Shown here: piece after piece, positions 33,052 to 41,694 of the stretch
Layout of the letters: every line of letters begins with the position of its first letter
How positions within the stretch are numbered: the stretch's first letter is position 1
NCBI GenBank assembly: GCA_963784175.1
Contig: CAWAQJ010000018.1
Span: forward strand, 310,001 to 374,000
Direction of reading: 5' to 3'
Length of the DNA: 64,000 bases
Source: JAIBJN01 sp963784175
Lineage (GTDB): Bacteria; Actinomycetota; Thermoleophilia; Gaiellales; Gaiellaceae
Notes under the pieces: generated by a model
Databases searched by the model: none
Seen by the model: the letters and a program-made list of their open reading frames with translations, nothing else
Told to the model about the DNA's origin: nothing
Position numbers and translations under genes: made by a program

Positions 33052-34346
33052 CGCGCTGCTGCCGGCTGGCCGGCGATCGAGTCGGCCAGCGCGCGCACCC
33101 GCTCGTCGAGGTCCGGCTCGCCCGGAAGCGGGAGGACCTCGTTGTCGGCGAACACGACCTGGATCCCGCGCGTCTCGGCCGTCTCGGCGACGACGTCGAT
33201 GGCGGCTGCCTTGATCTCGACGAGGTAGACCTCGGCTTCATTCGCCGCGGGAGAGCCCAGGTCCTCGTGGAGCGCCTCGCGGTTGGCCAGATGGCCGGAA
33301 ACCAGGACGACCTCTGCGCCGTGCTCGCGCTCGAGGTGCTCGCGCAGCCGCTCGTGGATCGCGTCGGGCGCGGTCGAGAAGAACGCGACGCGCCTGCCTG
33401 CGATCGGCTCGACCGGCCTCGGCCTCAGCACGGTCGCGATCACGGGCAGCTCGGGGTCGACACCGGCGACCGCCGCACGCATGGCGTCGACCTGCGCGGG
33501 CGTCGCCAGCGGCTCCTCGCACATCGTCAGGACGACGAGATCGCTCAGGAACAGGCGGTACGGGCCAAGATGGCCCGAGAGGATCTCGGGGTCCTGGTGC
33601 GCGCCGGCGACGATGATCCGCCGCCCGGCCTCCACCGGAGGGATGGTCGCGCCGCTGGCCTCCAGGAGGACGAGATCGGGGCCGAGGGAGGCGGCGATCT
33701 CCGCGGCCTGCTCGACATTCGAGAGGAACGGGGTGCCCGCAAGCCCTCCGCCGCAGCGCCGAGCGCCGACGGTCACGACACCGGCAAGGGCCGCGTCCTC
33801 GAGGTAGTCGGAGGCGGCATGCACACCCGAGCGCGAGAGCGCGAGCAGGTCCTCGACGGTCGGCTTCACATCCACGACGGCCGGCTCGGCGGGGCCGCCG
33901 CGGCCCATCGCGACGACGACGACCTTGCGCGACTGCGAGAGCATGCGCGCGATGTGACCGGAGACGGCGGTCTTCCCGACGCGTTTGCCGGTGCCGATGA
34001 CCGCGAGCGCGGGCTGCGCATAGGGCATGAACACGACCGGGTCGAGCCGGAAGTCAGCGCCGACGTACGGAATCCCCGAGGCGAGCGCCCGGGAGGCGAG
34101 CCGGAAGCGCCTGCGCGGGCCGGCGACCGGCTCGTCGGAGAGGTCGACGACGATGTCGACCTCGACCTCGGCGAGGGCGTCCTTGAGCTTGTCCCACAGC
34201 GGTACGCCGTAGTCGGGGAGGCCGTCCCGGAGCTTCTCCCGCCCACCGAGCATCACGGCGCCGACGACGTCGTAGGGCAGCTTGGCGAGCGCGGCGACGA
34301 CGACGTCGGGGTAGTGCTCCCCGTCGACGAGCGCGAGCGCTCTCAT
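33048..34346 (-). CDS. cpgS: cyclic 2,3-diphosphoglycerate synthetase
   Basis: 432 residues. It begins RALALVDGEHYPDVVVAAL and has a P-loop GTGKRVGKT at residues 118-126, then VVVVAMGRGGPAEPAVV, DYLEDAALAG, RRCGGGLAG, VLLEASGATIPPV and the C-terminal VYLVEIKAAAIDVVAE. This is the pattern of the synthetase that closes 2,3-bisphosphoglycerate into cyclic 2,3-diphosphoglycerate with ATP, first known from thermophilic methanogens as a thermoprotectant route. Homologues are scattered in bacteria. It is coupled by 4-bp overlaps to the phosphoesterase upstream and the kinase downstream, so the pathway is encoded as a unit. Confidence 0.85.
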   Translation of the reverse strand: MRALALVDGEHYPDVVVAALAKLPYDVVGAVMLGGREKLRDGLPDYGVPLWDKLKDALAEVEVDIVVDLSDEPVAGPRRRFRLASRALASGIPYVGADFRLDPVVFMPYAQPALAVIGTGKRVGKTAVSGHIARMLSQSRKVVVVAMGRGGPAEPAVVDVKPTVEDLLALSRSGVHAASDYLEDAALAGVVTVGARRCGGGLAGTPFLSNVEQAAEIAASLGPDLVLLEASGATIPPVEAGRRIIVAGAHQDPEILSGHLGPYRLFLSDLVVLTMCEEPLATPAQVDAMRAAVAGVDPELPVIATVLRPRPVEPIAGRRVAFFSTAPDAIHERLREHLEREHGAEVVLVSGHLANREALHEDLGSPAANEAEVYLVEIKAAAIDVVAETAETRGIQVVFADNEVLPLPGEPDLDERVRALADSIAGQPAAAR

Positions 34347-35128
34347 TGGCGCCCCGTCAGCTCGGTCTCGATCCGGGCCGTGTACTTCTCGTACTCGAGC
34401 GTGTCCACCGAGAACTGGATGATCCGCTCCTGCCCGTGGAAGGGGTACTTCCGCCAGACGTCCACGTGCGTTTCCTCGATCTCGATCAGGTTGTAACAAG
34501 GCCTCGTCTTCCCGCGGAGCCGAAGCGACGAAACCGTGCCGGCATTGACCACGAAGAGGTTCTCCAGCCGCCACGCGTACGGAACGTGCTTGTGCCCCGA
34601 GAGGACGAGGTTGACGCCGCAGTGCTGCAGCACCTCGAGGGCGTCGCCGGCGTCGTAGACGACGTTCCGCTCGCGCCCGGTGCCCGGGACGGGCAGCAGG
34701 TGGTGGTGGAGAACGAAGATGCGGAAGTCAGCGGCGGGCTCGAACTGCTCCTCGATCCACGAGTAGCGCCCGCGGCCGATGACGCCGTGGTCGAGATCGG
34801 GCTCGGACGAGTCGACGGCGACGACCGTGACGCCGTTCACGTGGAGCATGCGCCGGCGCTCGCCGAACAGCTCCTCGAAGTGGATGTAGCCGACGTTGCG
34901 CGAGTCGTGGTTCCCCGGCACCACGACGAAGTGCTCGCACTCGAGCTTGTCGAGATACCCCTTCGCCTCCGCGTACTCCTGCTGGAAGCCGAAGGTGGTC
35001 AGGTCGCCCGAGCAGATGACGATGTCGGGCTCGAGCTCGTTGATCTCCGTGATCGCCCGTTCGGCGAGGTTCGGCAGAAAGTACGGCGAGCCGCAGTGGA
35101 GATCCGAGAAATGGGCGATTCGGAACAG
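34343..35128 (-). CDS. calcineurin-like metallophosphoesterase with a CTG start
   Basis: 261 residues with all metal motifs: FSDLH (D9, H11), SGDLTT (D42), GNHD (N73-D75), LHHHLLP and SGHKHV. It belongs to the Icc/CpdA-like branch that hydrolyses phosphodiesters or cyclic nucleotides. A canonical start exists only at GTG 34924, which would remove the first two motifs. The only upstream start in this open frame with a ribosome binding site (GGGAGG, 5-6 nt) is CTG 35128, so I use that. It is first in the operon; a cyclic phosphate such as cyclic diphosphoglycerate is a tempting substrate, by context only. Confidence 0.8.
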   Translation of the reverse strand: MFRIAHFSDLHCGSPYFLPNLAERAITEINELEPDIVICSGDLTTFGFQQEYAEAKGYLDKLECEHFVVVPGNHDSRNVGYIHFEELFGERRRMLHVNGVTVVAVDSSEPDLDHGVIGRGRYSWIEEQFEPAADFRIFVLHHHLLPVPGTGRERNVVYDAGDALEVLQHCGVNLVLSGHKHVPYAWRLENLFVVNAGTVSSLRLRGKTRPCYNLIEIEETHVDVWRKYPFHGQERIIQFSVDTLEYEKYTARIETELTGRQ

Positions 35129-35201
35129 GCGAGCCTCCCGTCGTTCGGTAGCCGAAGTGTAGTGATGGGCCGTCCGGGGTGACTGCTACCTTTTCTGTTG
35201 G

Positions 35202-35561
35202 ATGCCCCTAGAAAGCGGCGATTTCCAGGCAGATTCCGGGACGCCTTTCGCCAATGACGCCGAGGTGGAATGCGCCCGCCTGCTCGACTACTACGGCATC
35301 TCGTGGGAGTACGAGCCCCACTCCTTCCCGCTCGAGATCGATGCCGACGGCAGGGTGCTCGAGGCGTTCACTCCCGACTTTTACCTCCCTGAGCAGGAGC
35401 TCTACCTGGAGGTGACCGTGATGAAGCAGTCGCTCATCACGCGCAAGAACCGCAAGATCCGCAAGTTCCGCGAGCGTTATCCGGACATCAAGGTCAAGCT
35501 CTTCACACGGCGCGACTTCGAGCGCCTGGGTCAGAAATACGGCCTGAACCTCGTCACGTAG
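35202..35561 (+). CDS. restriction-endonuclease-fold conserved protein
   Basis: 119 residues. AEVECARLLDYYGISWEYEPHSF, then FTPDFYLPEQELYLEVTVMK, then KNRKIRKFRERYPDIKVKLFTRRDFERL match the PD-(D/E)xK / Vsr-like fold (E...PDFYLP...LEVT). Such proteins cleave or bind DNA or RNA, but the function here is unknown. ATG 35202; TACCTT at 35187-35192 and the lack of a ribosome binding site suggest leaderless transcription. Divergent from the phosphoesterase, followed directly by HPRT. Confidence 0.7.
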   Translation: MPLESGDFQADSGTPFANDAEVECARLLDYYGISWEYEPHSFPLEIDADGRVLEAFTPDFYLPEQELYLEVTVMKQSLITRKNRKIRKFRERYPDIKVKLFTRRDFERLGQKYGLNLVT

Positions 35562-36085
35562 AGGATCCGCGCCCCGGCGAGGTCTATCTCTCCCGGGACG
35601 AGATCCGCTCGCGGGTCGACGAGCTCGGCGCGGAGATCGCCCGCGACTACGCAGCCCGCGACCTCGTCCTGGTCACGGTGCTGAAGGGCGCCTTCATCTT
35701 CGCAGGCGATCTCGCGCGGGCGATCCCGATCTCGCACGCCATGGACTTCCTCGTGCTCGCCGGCTACGGCGGCGACCTCGGCGGCCGCTCCCGCATCCGG
35801 CTGATCAAGGACCTCGACATGCCCATCACGGGCCGTGACGTCCTCCTCGTCGAGAACGTGGTCGACACCGGGCTGACGCTCAACTACGTCGTCAAGACCC
35901 TCGCGCTCCGCGATCCGCGGGACATCTCGATCTGCTCGCTCCTCGACCGGCCCTACCGGCGCCTCGTGGACGACCTCCCCATGCGCTACGTGGGCTTCAC
36001 CGTGCCCGACCAGTTCTTCGTGGGCTACGGGTTCCACCTGCACGAGCGCTACCGCGGTCTTCCCGACATCCACGTCGCCGAGTAG
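35558..36085 (+). CDS. hpt: hypoxanthine phosphoribosyltransferase, start codon unclear
   Basis: Purine salvage enzyme making IMP or GMP from the base and PRPP. Homology begins at DPRPGEVYLSRDEIRSRVDELGAEIARDY right after the previous stop, then VLKGAFIFAGDLARAI, the PRPP loop VLLVENVVDTGLTLNYV and the C-terminal PDQFFVGYGFHLHERYRGLPD. No ATG, GTG or TTG lies in frame before 35678, which would remove about 40 conserved residues. The frame is open back to at least 35558 (GTA, overlapping the upstream TAG), so translation may start at a rare codon there or a base is wrong. Confidence 0.82.
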   Translation, partial: VEDPRPGEVYLSRDEIRSRVDELGAEIARDYAARDLVLVTVLKGAFIFAGDLARAIPISHAMDFLVLAGYGGDLGGRSRIRLIKDLDMPITGRDVLLVENVVDTGLTLNYVVKTLALRDPRDISICSLLDRPYRRLVDDLPMRYVGFTVPDQFFVGYGFHLHERYRGLPDIHVAE

Positions 36086-36124
36086 CCCTGGCGCCGCGCC
36101 GTCGCGGCCGCCAGACTTGGCCGT

Positions 36125-36752
36125 GTGAGCGAGCTCATCGCGTTCCTCGGCGTCGCCGTCCTCGTGATCGTCACCCCCGGGCCGGACACGGCGCTGACGA
36201 TCCGCAACACGCTGCTCGGCGGGCAGAACGCCGGAATCGCAACGGCGCTCGGCGTCGTGTCGGGGCAGGCCGTGTGGGCGCTGGCGACGAGCGTCGGCCT
36301 CGTCGCGCTCCTGCTCGCGTCCGAGCCGGCCTTCGTCGCGGTGCGGATCGCCGGCGCCGCCTACCTGATCTTCCTCGGCCTGCAGGCCCTGGTCGCGGCC
36401 TTCCGGCCCGGCGGCGACGGCAGGGTGGTCGCCGAGCCCCAGCGCCGCCTGCGCCGCCCGGACTGCTGTCCGCCAGGGACTGATCAGCAACCTCGGCAAT
36501 CCGAAGATGGCCGCGTTCTTCCCCAGCCTCCTCCCACAGTTCGTGCCGGCCGGAGAACCGACGTTCCTGCCGCTCCTGCTCCTCGGCCTCGTCTTCTGCG
36601 CGCTGACCTTCGTGTGGCTGAGCGCCTACGCGGTGGTCGTAGCACGCGCCGGCGACCTGCTCCGGCGCTCGCGCGTCCGCCGCGCGATGGAGGCGATCAC
36701 CGGCGCCGTCCTCGTCGCGCTCGGGCTGCGCCTGGCCACCGAGCAGCGCTAG
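36125..36752 (+). CDS. LysE/RhtB-family exporter, frameshifted
   Basis: Small amino-acid or metabolite exporter with about six helices. The first half (ELIAFLGVAVLVIVTPGPDTALTIRNTLLGG, ALGVVSGQAVWALATSVG) is in one frame; the second (RQGLISNLGNPKMAAFFPSLLPQFV, AMEAITGAVLVALGLRLA) is in another. One extra base in the C-rich stretch near 36430-36465 accounts for the break. Both halves are well conserved, so this is probably a sequence error or a very recent mutation. GTG 36125 follows HPRT by 39 bp. Confidence 0.8.
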
Positions 36753-36790
36753 CTCCGAGCGCTTTCACACTTTCGGCGCGATGCGCGCAC

Positions 36791-36846
36791 CACGGGTGCG
36801 CTTTTCGCCGCTAGCGTCCAAAGCGGGTGGTGGCCCGGGGTGGCCC
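36791..36846 (+). repeat. dispersed 56-bp intergenic repeat, copy B
   Basis: Second copy of the element at 10415-10470, same orientation, 48 of 56 bases identical. Here GCGCACC-ACG-GGTGCGC forms a perfect 7-bp inverted repeat at its left end, and CGGGG/CCCCG inverted arms lie at its right end. It sits in the 120-bp gap between the converging lysE and M23 peptidase genes, where it could also act as a bidirectional terminator. Confidence 0.65.
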
Positions 36847-36872
36847 CTCGGTGAGCCGGCCGAAAACGCCGG

Positions 36873-38057
36873 CTAGAGGTAGCCCATCGGGTCGACGGCG
36901 CTGCCGTTGACCCGAACCTCGAAGTGCAGGTGGTTGCCGGTGCAGCTCCCCGTGCACCCGACGGCGCCGATCGCCGTGCCCTGGGAGACGGAGCCGCCGC
37001 CGACGTAGATCGCCGACTGGTGCCCGTACGCGGTCGCGAGGCCGTTGCCGTGGTCGATGATCGTCAGGTTCCCGTAGCCGCCCATCCAGCCGGCGTAGAT
37101 GACGGTGCCTGCCGCCACCGCGCGGATCGTCGTTCCGGACGGGGCGGAGATGTCGATGCCCTCGTGCATACGGCCCCAGCGCCAGCCGAAGCCGCTCGTG
37201 ATCACGCCGTTGACGGGCCAGATGAACCCGCTCGACGAACTGCCGTCCCCGGTCGAACCGCCGCCGCCGCCGCTCGATTGGCGGAGCCGCGCGGCGAGTG
37301 CGGCGCTCGCGGCCTGAAGCTCGTCCAGATCCTCCTCCGCGTGGGCGCGGTCTTCCTTGACGCCGGCGAGGACGCTCTGCCTGTTGGCGCGGGCCGCGGC
37401 GAGCGCTTCCTGCTGCGCGATGAGCTCCGCCTGAGCAGCCTTCTTCTCGTCGGTCACCTGCTGGACGGCCGCGGTCGCCTCCGCCACCTTCTTCTTCGTC
37501 TTCCGCGTCTGGACGCGGGCGACCCTCATCTCCTCCCGCAGACCCGCGATCTCCTCGGTGATCCTCTGGTCCTGCCGTCCGATCGAGTCGAAGTACTCGA
37601 GCTGGTCGAGCAGGTCGCCGAGGTTTTGAACCTGGAGGATGATCTCGAACGAATCGGCCTCGCCGTTCTGGTAGAGGTTGACGAGCCGCTGCTCGAGCTC
37701 CTGCTGTGCGAGCCGGAACTGGCGCTTGAGGTGCTCGTAGTCCTTCGTCTGCTCGGCCTCCAGGTTTGCCAGGAGGGTCAAGCGCTCCCTCATCAGCGCA
37801 AGCTTGTTCTCGAGCTCGCCGATCAGCGTCTCGAGCGACCCGATGTCGCCGTCGAGGGCCTCGATCCGCTGGCTGGCGGCCTCGATCTCCTCGGTGAGCG
37901 CGCCCTCCTTCGCCTTGGCCGATTCGATCTCCTCGCGCAACCCCGTCATGCGTCGGTTGAGGTCGTCCATGGACTGCCCGAGCGCCGAAGGCACGCCGAG
38001 CACGACGATCGCGGCTGCGAACGCAAGAACTAGACGGATGAGGCGAGCGTCAACCAC
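36873..38057 (-). CDS. M23 murein endopeptidase with EnvC-like coiled coil
   Basis: About 394 residues. A hydrophobic signal (IRLVLAFAAAIVVLGVPSALG) leads into a long coiled coil (MDDLNRRMTGLREEIESAKAK onward, residues about 30-255) and a Gly/Ser linker. The C-terminal LytM/M23 zinc peptidase has GWRWGRMHEGIDISAP (H and D ligands), GYGNLTIIDHGNGLATAYGH and HLHFEV (HxH). It should cut peptidoglycan cross-links or activate amidases during division. GTG 38057 gives a proper signal peptide; the open frame reaches 38141. Confidence 0.85.
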   Translation of the reverse strand: MVDARLIRLVLAFAAAIVVLGVPSALGQSMDDLNRRMTGLREEIESAKAKEGALTEEIEAASQRIEALDGDIGSLETLIGELENKLALMRERLTLLANLEAEQTKDYEHLKRQFRLAQQELEQRLVNLYQNGEADSFEIILQVQNLGDLLDQLEYFDSIGRQDQRITEEIAGLREEMRVARVQTRKTKKKVAEATAAVQQVTDEKKAAQAELIAQQEALAAARANRQSVLAGVKEDRAHAEEDLDELQAASAALAARLRQSSGGGGGSTGDGSSSSGFIWPVNGVITSGFGWRWGRMHEGIDISAPSGTTIRAVAAGTVIYAGWMGGYGNLTIIDHGNGLATAYGHQSAIYVGGGSVSQGTAIGAVGCTGSCTGNHLHFEVRVNGSAVDPMGYL

Positions 38058-38183
38058 CTGGACGAGTTCGGCAGGGACCTGGGCGTCCCTGCGTTGCCCC
38101 AACGGGGGGTTTTCGGTCTCGAACGGCCCTTGTTGTACCACGTCGCCCGGTCGGCGTGCGGCGCCGAGCGCGGCGGAGGCGGG

Positions 38184-38963
38184 TCAGGCCTTGCGGGCCC
38201 GCGATGCCCTGCGGCGCCTGGTCTGCGGAGTCGGAGGGTGCTCGGGCTCCGGCACAGGATCGTCCGGAGAGGGCTCCGGGACCGGAGCCGGCGAGGGCTC
38301 GGGCACACGCGCGGGCTCGGGCGGATCGCCCTCGTCCGGCGGAGGGTACGGCTCGGGGATGCGGGCAGGCTCGGGTGGAGCTTCCATGTGCCGGGTCGGC
38401 GCGCTCTGCGCCTGGACGCGGCGCACGCGCTCCTCGACTTCGAGTGCGAGCGTGTTGATCTCAGCCTCCTTGGCTTGGATGCGGGCGACGACGTCGTCGA
38501 GCTGGGCGCGCGCGGCGTCCGCCGCGGCCGTGTCTCCGGCATGGGTTGCGCGGCCGAGCTCGTGGTAGCCCCGACTGCGCTCCGCCTGGAGCTCGGCCAG
38601 GTCCCGGCGGCGGCGGAACAGCTCGAGCTGCCCGCGCGACCGTGCCGCGACGAGCTCGCGGTGCGCTCCGATCCGCGAGAGCGCCAATCCGGCCCCGCGG
38701 CGGCCCGCCTCCCACCGGTACAGCAGGACGACGCCGGCAACGATCAGCGCGACTGCGGCCCAGAGCCAGATTTGCGCGCCGAGCAGGACGACGCCGACCA
38801 CCCCGGCGACGATCGCGATGGTCAGCGGAATGTCGGGAGGAGTCCAGTAGCTCCGCCGCACGCTCTGCTCGCCCGCCTCGTGGAGGGGGTGTCCGCACTC
38901 GGGGCAGAAGCGGCTCTGCGTCGGGACGGCCGCGCCGCAGTTCACGCAGTCAACCGTGGACAT
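38184..38963 (-). CDS. zinc-ribbon, two-TM, coiled-coil protein with Pro/Glu tail
   Basis: 259 residues: an N-terminal zinc ribbon (CVNCGAAV...CPECGHPL), two membrane helices (residues about 45-80), a charged coiled coil (QLELFRRRRDLAELQAERSRG, DDVVARIQAKEAEINTLALEVEERVRR) and a tail of repeated PEPARxPEP units. Family unknown. It begins 14 bp inside the end of the CcmI-like gene, so it is probably expressed with the cytochrome c maturation genes, although a role there is not evident. Confidence 0.65.
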   Translation of the reverse strand: MSTVDCVNCGAAVPTQSRFCPECGHPLHEAGEQSVRRSYWTPPDIPLTIAIVAGVVGVVLLGAQIWLWAAVALIVAGVVLLYRWEAGRRGAGLALSRIGAHRELVAARSRGQLELFRRRRDLAELQAERSRGYHELGRATHAGDTAAADAARAQLDDVVARIQAKEAEINTLALEVEERVRRVQAQSAPTRHMEAPPEPARIPEPYPPPDEGDPPEPARVPEPSPAPVPEPSPDDPVPEPEHPPTPQTRRRRASRARKA

Positions 38964-39282
38964 CGGCCTTCAGTCCTTCCCGATCGGGACGATCTTCATG
39001 CTCCAGCTCGCGCAGCGCGTCGGCGGCCTCGCGGCGCAGCGGCCCGAGCGAGGCACGGTAGTCCTCGTCGGAGACCTTCCCGGTGCGATGGTCGAACTCG
39101 AGCTCCTTCAGAGCCGCGAGCGCGCGATCCCGGCGTTCGAGCGCGCGGATGCGAAGCTGCTCGGCCGCACCCGGCGCGTCGAGCGACTCCGCGCTGCGCG
39201 CGGGACGGAGGAGCGGTCGGGCGACGAAGACCACGCAGAGCACGGTCAGCAGCGCGCCGAGCACGAGAGCGAAGGTCTCCAC
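38950..39282 (-). CDS. CcmI-like cytochrome c biogenesis protein (short)
   Basis: 110 residues. A membrane helix (ETFALVLGALLTVLCVVFVARPLL) is followed by the helical region RRDRALAALKELEFDHRTGKVSDEDYRASLGPLRREAADALRELE, the signature of the N-terminal part of CcmI/CcmH-like proteins. The TPR domain of proteobacterial CcmI is absent. Start GTG 39282, 2 bp after the end of ccmF, which places it in the same transcript. Confidence 0.75.
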   Translation of the reverse strand: METFALVLGALLTVLCVVFVARPLLRPARSAESLDAPGAAEQLRIRALERRDRALAALKELEFDHRTGKVSDEDYRASLGPLRREAADALRELEHEDRPDREGLKADVHG

Positions 39283-39284
39283 GG

Positions 39285-41279
39285 CTACGCGCGCGCGAGG
39301 GCGCCCTCTCCGGCGAAACGCTGCGCGAGCCGGCGCTGCTCGCGCGCGTCGGGCCACATCGCGACGGCCGCGCCGAGGACGAACACCAGCCCGGCGAGCC
39401 AGATGAGGTTGACGAGCGGGTTCACGATCACGTCCAGCTGGACGGAGCCGTCCGCGTAGAAGCGGTCGGCGATCACGAACAGGTCCTCCCCACGCAGCCA
39501 GTCGGTGCGGATCCCCACCTCGTTGGAGGTCTGCTCCTCGGCGAAGTACCTGTTCTTGCCGGCCTCCAGGGTCCCGAGACGCTCGCCGTCCCGGAAGACC
39601 TCCAGGTGCGCCCGCACCTCCTGCGCGTTGGCCCCCCGCTCCTCCGAGCTGCCGGCGTAGAAGAGGCGGTAGTCGCCGACCGCGGTGGACTCCCCGCGGT
39701 CGAGGCGCGCCTCGCGCGAGGACGAGAAGCCGCCGATGCCCACGGCGCCGATCAGGAGGAGCACGATCGCCGCGTGGACGACGTAGCCGCCGTAGCGGCG
39801 CCGGTTCCGCGCCACGAGCCCCGAGAACGCGGGCCACCAGCCGCCGGTGCCGATCGACTTCCGCGCGCGCGTGCCGCGCACGAACTCGAGGACGATCGTC
39901 GTCAGGACGAAGGCCCCGAGCGTGTAGCCGATCAAGCCCGCGGGGCTCGACCCGGCACCTCCGGCCAGAAGCAGCACCCCGACGGCGACGGCGATGCCCG
40001 TCGGCCACGCGAGCTGGCGGGCCAGCGAGCGAAGCGACGCGCGCCGCCAGGCGACGACGGGCCCGATGCCCATGAGTAGGACGAGCGGGAGGCCGAAGAC
40101 GATCGCGAAGAAGTCGTAGTACGGCGCCCCGACCGATACGGCGACGCCTCGCACCGCCTCCGAGACGAGCGGGTAGATGACGCCCCAGAGGATCGTCAGC
40201 GCAAGCGCGACGAGGAAGAGGTTGTTGTAGAGGAAGGCGGCCTCCCGCGAGACGAGCGACTCCATGCGGGTCTTCGAGCGCAGCTGCGGCAGCCTGGTGA
40301 GGATCATCACGATCGAGAACGCCGCGACGACGGCGATGAAGCCGAGGAAGAAGGGGCCGATCGACGACTGCGTGAAGCTGTGGATCGAGCTGATGACCCC
40401 GCTCCGGGTCAGGAACGTCCCGAACAGCGAGAGCAGGAACGCGCCCGCGACCAGCACGACGTTCCAGACGCGCAGCATGTCCTTCTTCTCCTGCACCATC
40501 ACCGAGTGGAGGAAGGCCGTGGCGACGAGCCAGGGCATGAGCGCGGCGTTCTCGACCGGGTCCCACGCGTACCACCCGCCCCAGCCGACCTCCTCGTAGG
40601 CCCACTTGGCGCCCAGGAGGACCCCGAAGCCGAGGAACGTCCAGGCGGCGAGCGTCCAGCGCCTCGTGACCACGATCCAGCGCTCGTCGACCCTGCGCGA
40701 GGCGAGGGCGGCCATGGCGAACGCGAACGGCACGGTCAGCCCCACGTAGCCGAGGTAGAGCATCGGCGGGTGGGCGATCATGTACGGGTTCTGCAGGCTC
40801 GGGTTCATGCCCGCGCCGTCGACGGGCGCGGCCTGTGTGTCGAACGGGCTCGCCACGAACACGAGCAGGAACGCGAAGAAGAGCGCGATGCCGCCGACGA
40901 TCGCGACCGTCCACGGAAGCACCTCCCGTACAAGGCGCCGGTTGAGGGCCAGAGCCGCGGACGTCGCGCCGGTGAGTACCAGCAGCCAGAGGAGCAGCGA
41001 GCCCTCTTGCCCGCTCCAGAAGGCGGCGAGCGTGTAGCCGGTAGGCAGCTCCCGGCTCGTCAGGCGTGCGACGTAGTCGAACGTGAAGTCGTTGCGCGCG
41101 AGCGCGGCGAGGAGCACGAGCGCCGCCACGCCGACCGCAGCGAACGCTGCGAAGAGGGCGTTCGTGGCCGAGTCGAGCAGCCGGCGCCGGCCGCGGTAGG
41201 CCGCGTAACCGCCCGCGAAGATCGCATAGAGGATCAGGCCGAGGGCGGCGACGAGGGCTGCACGGCCCAGCTCGGGCAT
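39285..41279 (-). CDS. ccmF: cytochrome c-type biogenesis protein CcmF (heme lyase)
   Basis: 664 residues with roughly fifteen membrane helices. The tryptophan-rich heme motif GWGGWYAWDPVENA and the flanking SFLTRSGVISSIHSF / FLTRSG loop identify CcmF, the lyase that attaches heme b to apocytochrome c CXXCH sites outside the membrane. It receives heme from CcmE, encoded just upstream (adjacent codons). No CcmA-D or CcmH is seen in the window; they may lie elsewhere. Confidence 0.93.
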   Translation of the reverse strand: MPELGRAALVAALGLILYAIFAGGYAAYRGRRRLLDSATNALFAAFAAVGVAALVLLAALARNDFTFDYVARLTSRELPTGYTLAAFWSGQEGSLLLWLLVLTGATSAALALNRRLVREVLPWTVAIVGGIALFFAFLLVFVASPFDTQAAPVDGAGMNPSLQNPYMIAHPPMLYLGYVGLTVPFAFAMAALASRRVDERWIVVTRRWTLAAWTFLGFGVLLGAKWAYEEVGWGGWYAWDPVENAALMPWLVATAFLHSVMVQEKKDMLRVWNVVLVAGAFLLSLFGTFLTRSGVISSIHSFTQSSIGPFFLGFIAVVAAFSIVMILTRLPQLRSKTRMESLVSREAAFLYNNLFLVALALTILWGVIYPLVSEAVRGVAVSVGAPYYDFFAIVFGLPLVLLMGIGPVVAWRRASLRSLARQLAWPTGIAVAVGVLLLAGGAGSSPAGLIGYTLGAFVLTTIVLEFVRGTRARKSIGTGGWWPAFSGLVARNRRRYGGYVVHAAIVLLLIGAVGIGGFSSSREARLDRGESTAVGDYRLFYAGSSEERGANAQEVRAHLEVFRDGERLGTLEAGKNRYFAEEQTSNEVGIRTDWLRGEDLFVIADRFYADGSVQLDVIVNPLVNLIWLAGLVFVLGAAVAMWPDAREQRRLAQRFAGEGALARA

Positions 41280-41666
41280 CTAGCTCTCCGGCGCGTATTT
41301 CGACGGGCACTTCGTGACGAGCGAGTCAGGAGTCGCCACGAACGTGCCCTCCACGAGCGTGCCCTTCACGTAGACCTCGCGCCCCACCTTGAAGAGATCG
41401 GGCACCGAGCCCGTGTAGACGACGGGCACGGTCGCCTCGCCCTCGATATCCCGCAGCGTGAACTCGAGCTTCGACTCGTCGACGGCCTCGTCCACAGGGC
41501 CGACGACGACGCCGGCGAGCCCGACCTCGCCGGTCTTGCCGGCCAGCTCGCTGGGCTGGAGGGAGGGCGTGCCGCCCGCGAGGCTCGTCCAGATGAGGAA
41601 GATCGCCAGCACCGCCGCGATCGAGAGGGCGACGACGAGGCGCACCGGATTGCGCCGCTTTGCCAC
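41280..41666 (-). CDS. ccmE: CcmE heme chaperone, CxxxY variant
   Basis: 128 residues: a signal-anchor helix (VRLVVALSIAAVLAIFLIW) and an OB-fold domain (VGLAGVVVGPVDEA, LEFTLRDIEGEATVPVVYTGSVPDLFKVGREVYVKGTL). Classical CcmE binds heme through HxxxY; here the C-terminal motif is KCPSKYAP, i.e. CxxxY, the archaeal and deltaproteobacterial variant of System I, which lacks a CcmH. GTG start 41666. It abuts ccmF with no gap. Confidence 0.92.
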   Translation of the reverse strand: MAKRRNPVRLVVALSIAAVLAIFLIWTSLAGGTPSLQPSELAGKTGEVGLAGVVVGPVDEAVDESKLEFTLRDIEGEATVPVVYTGSVPDLFKVGREVYVKGTLVEGTFVATPDSLVTKCPSKYAPES

Positions 41667-41694
41667 GCTTCGAGTTTACCCGGGGTTTCGCGCG

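Noticed and set aside
36924..38033. Plus-strand frame opposite the M23 peptidase
   Set aside because: Shadow of a coiled-coil gene; no start signal or domain.
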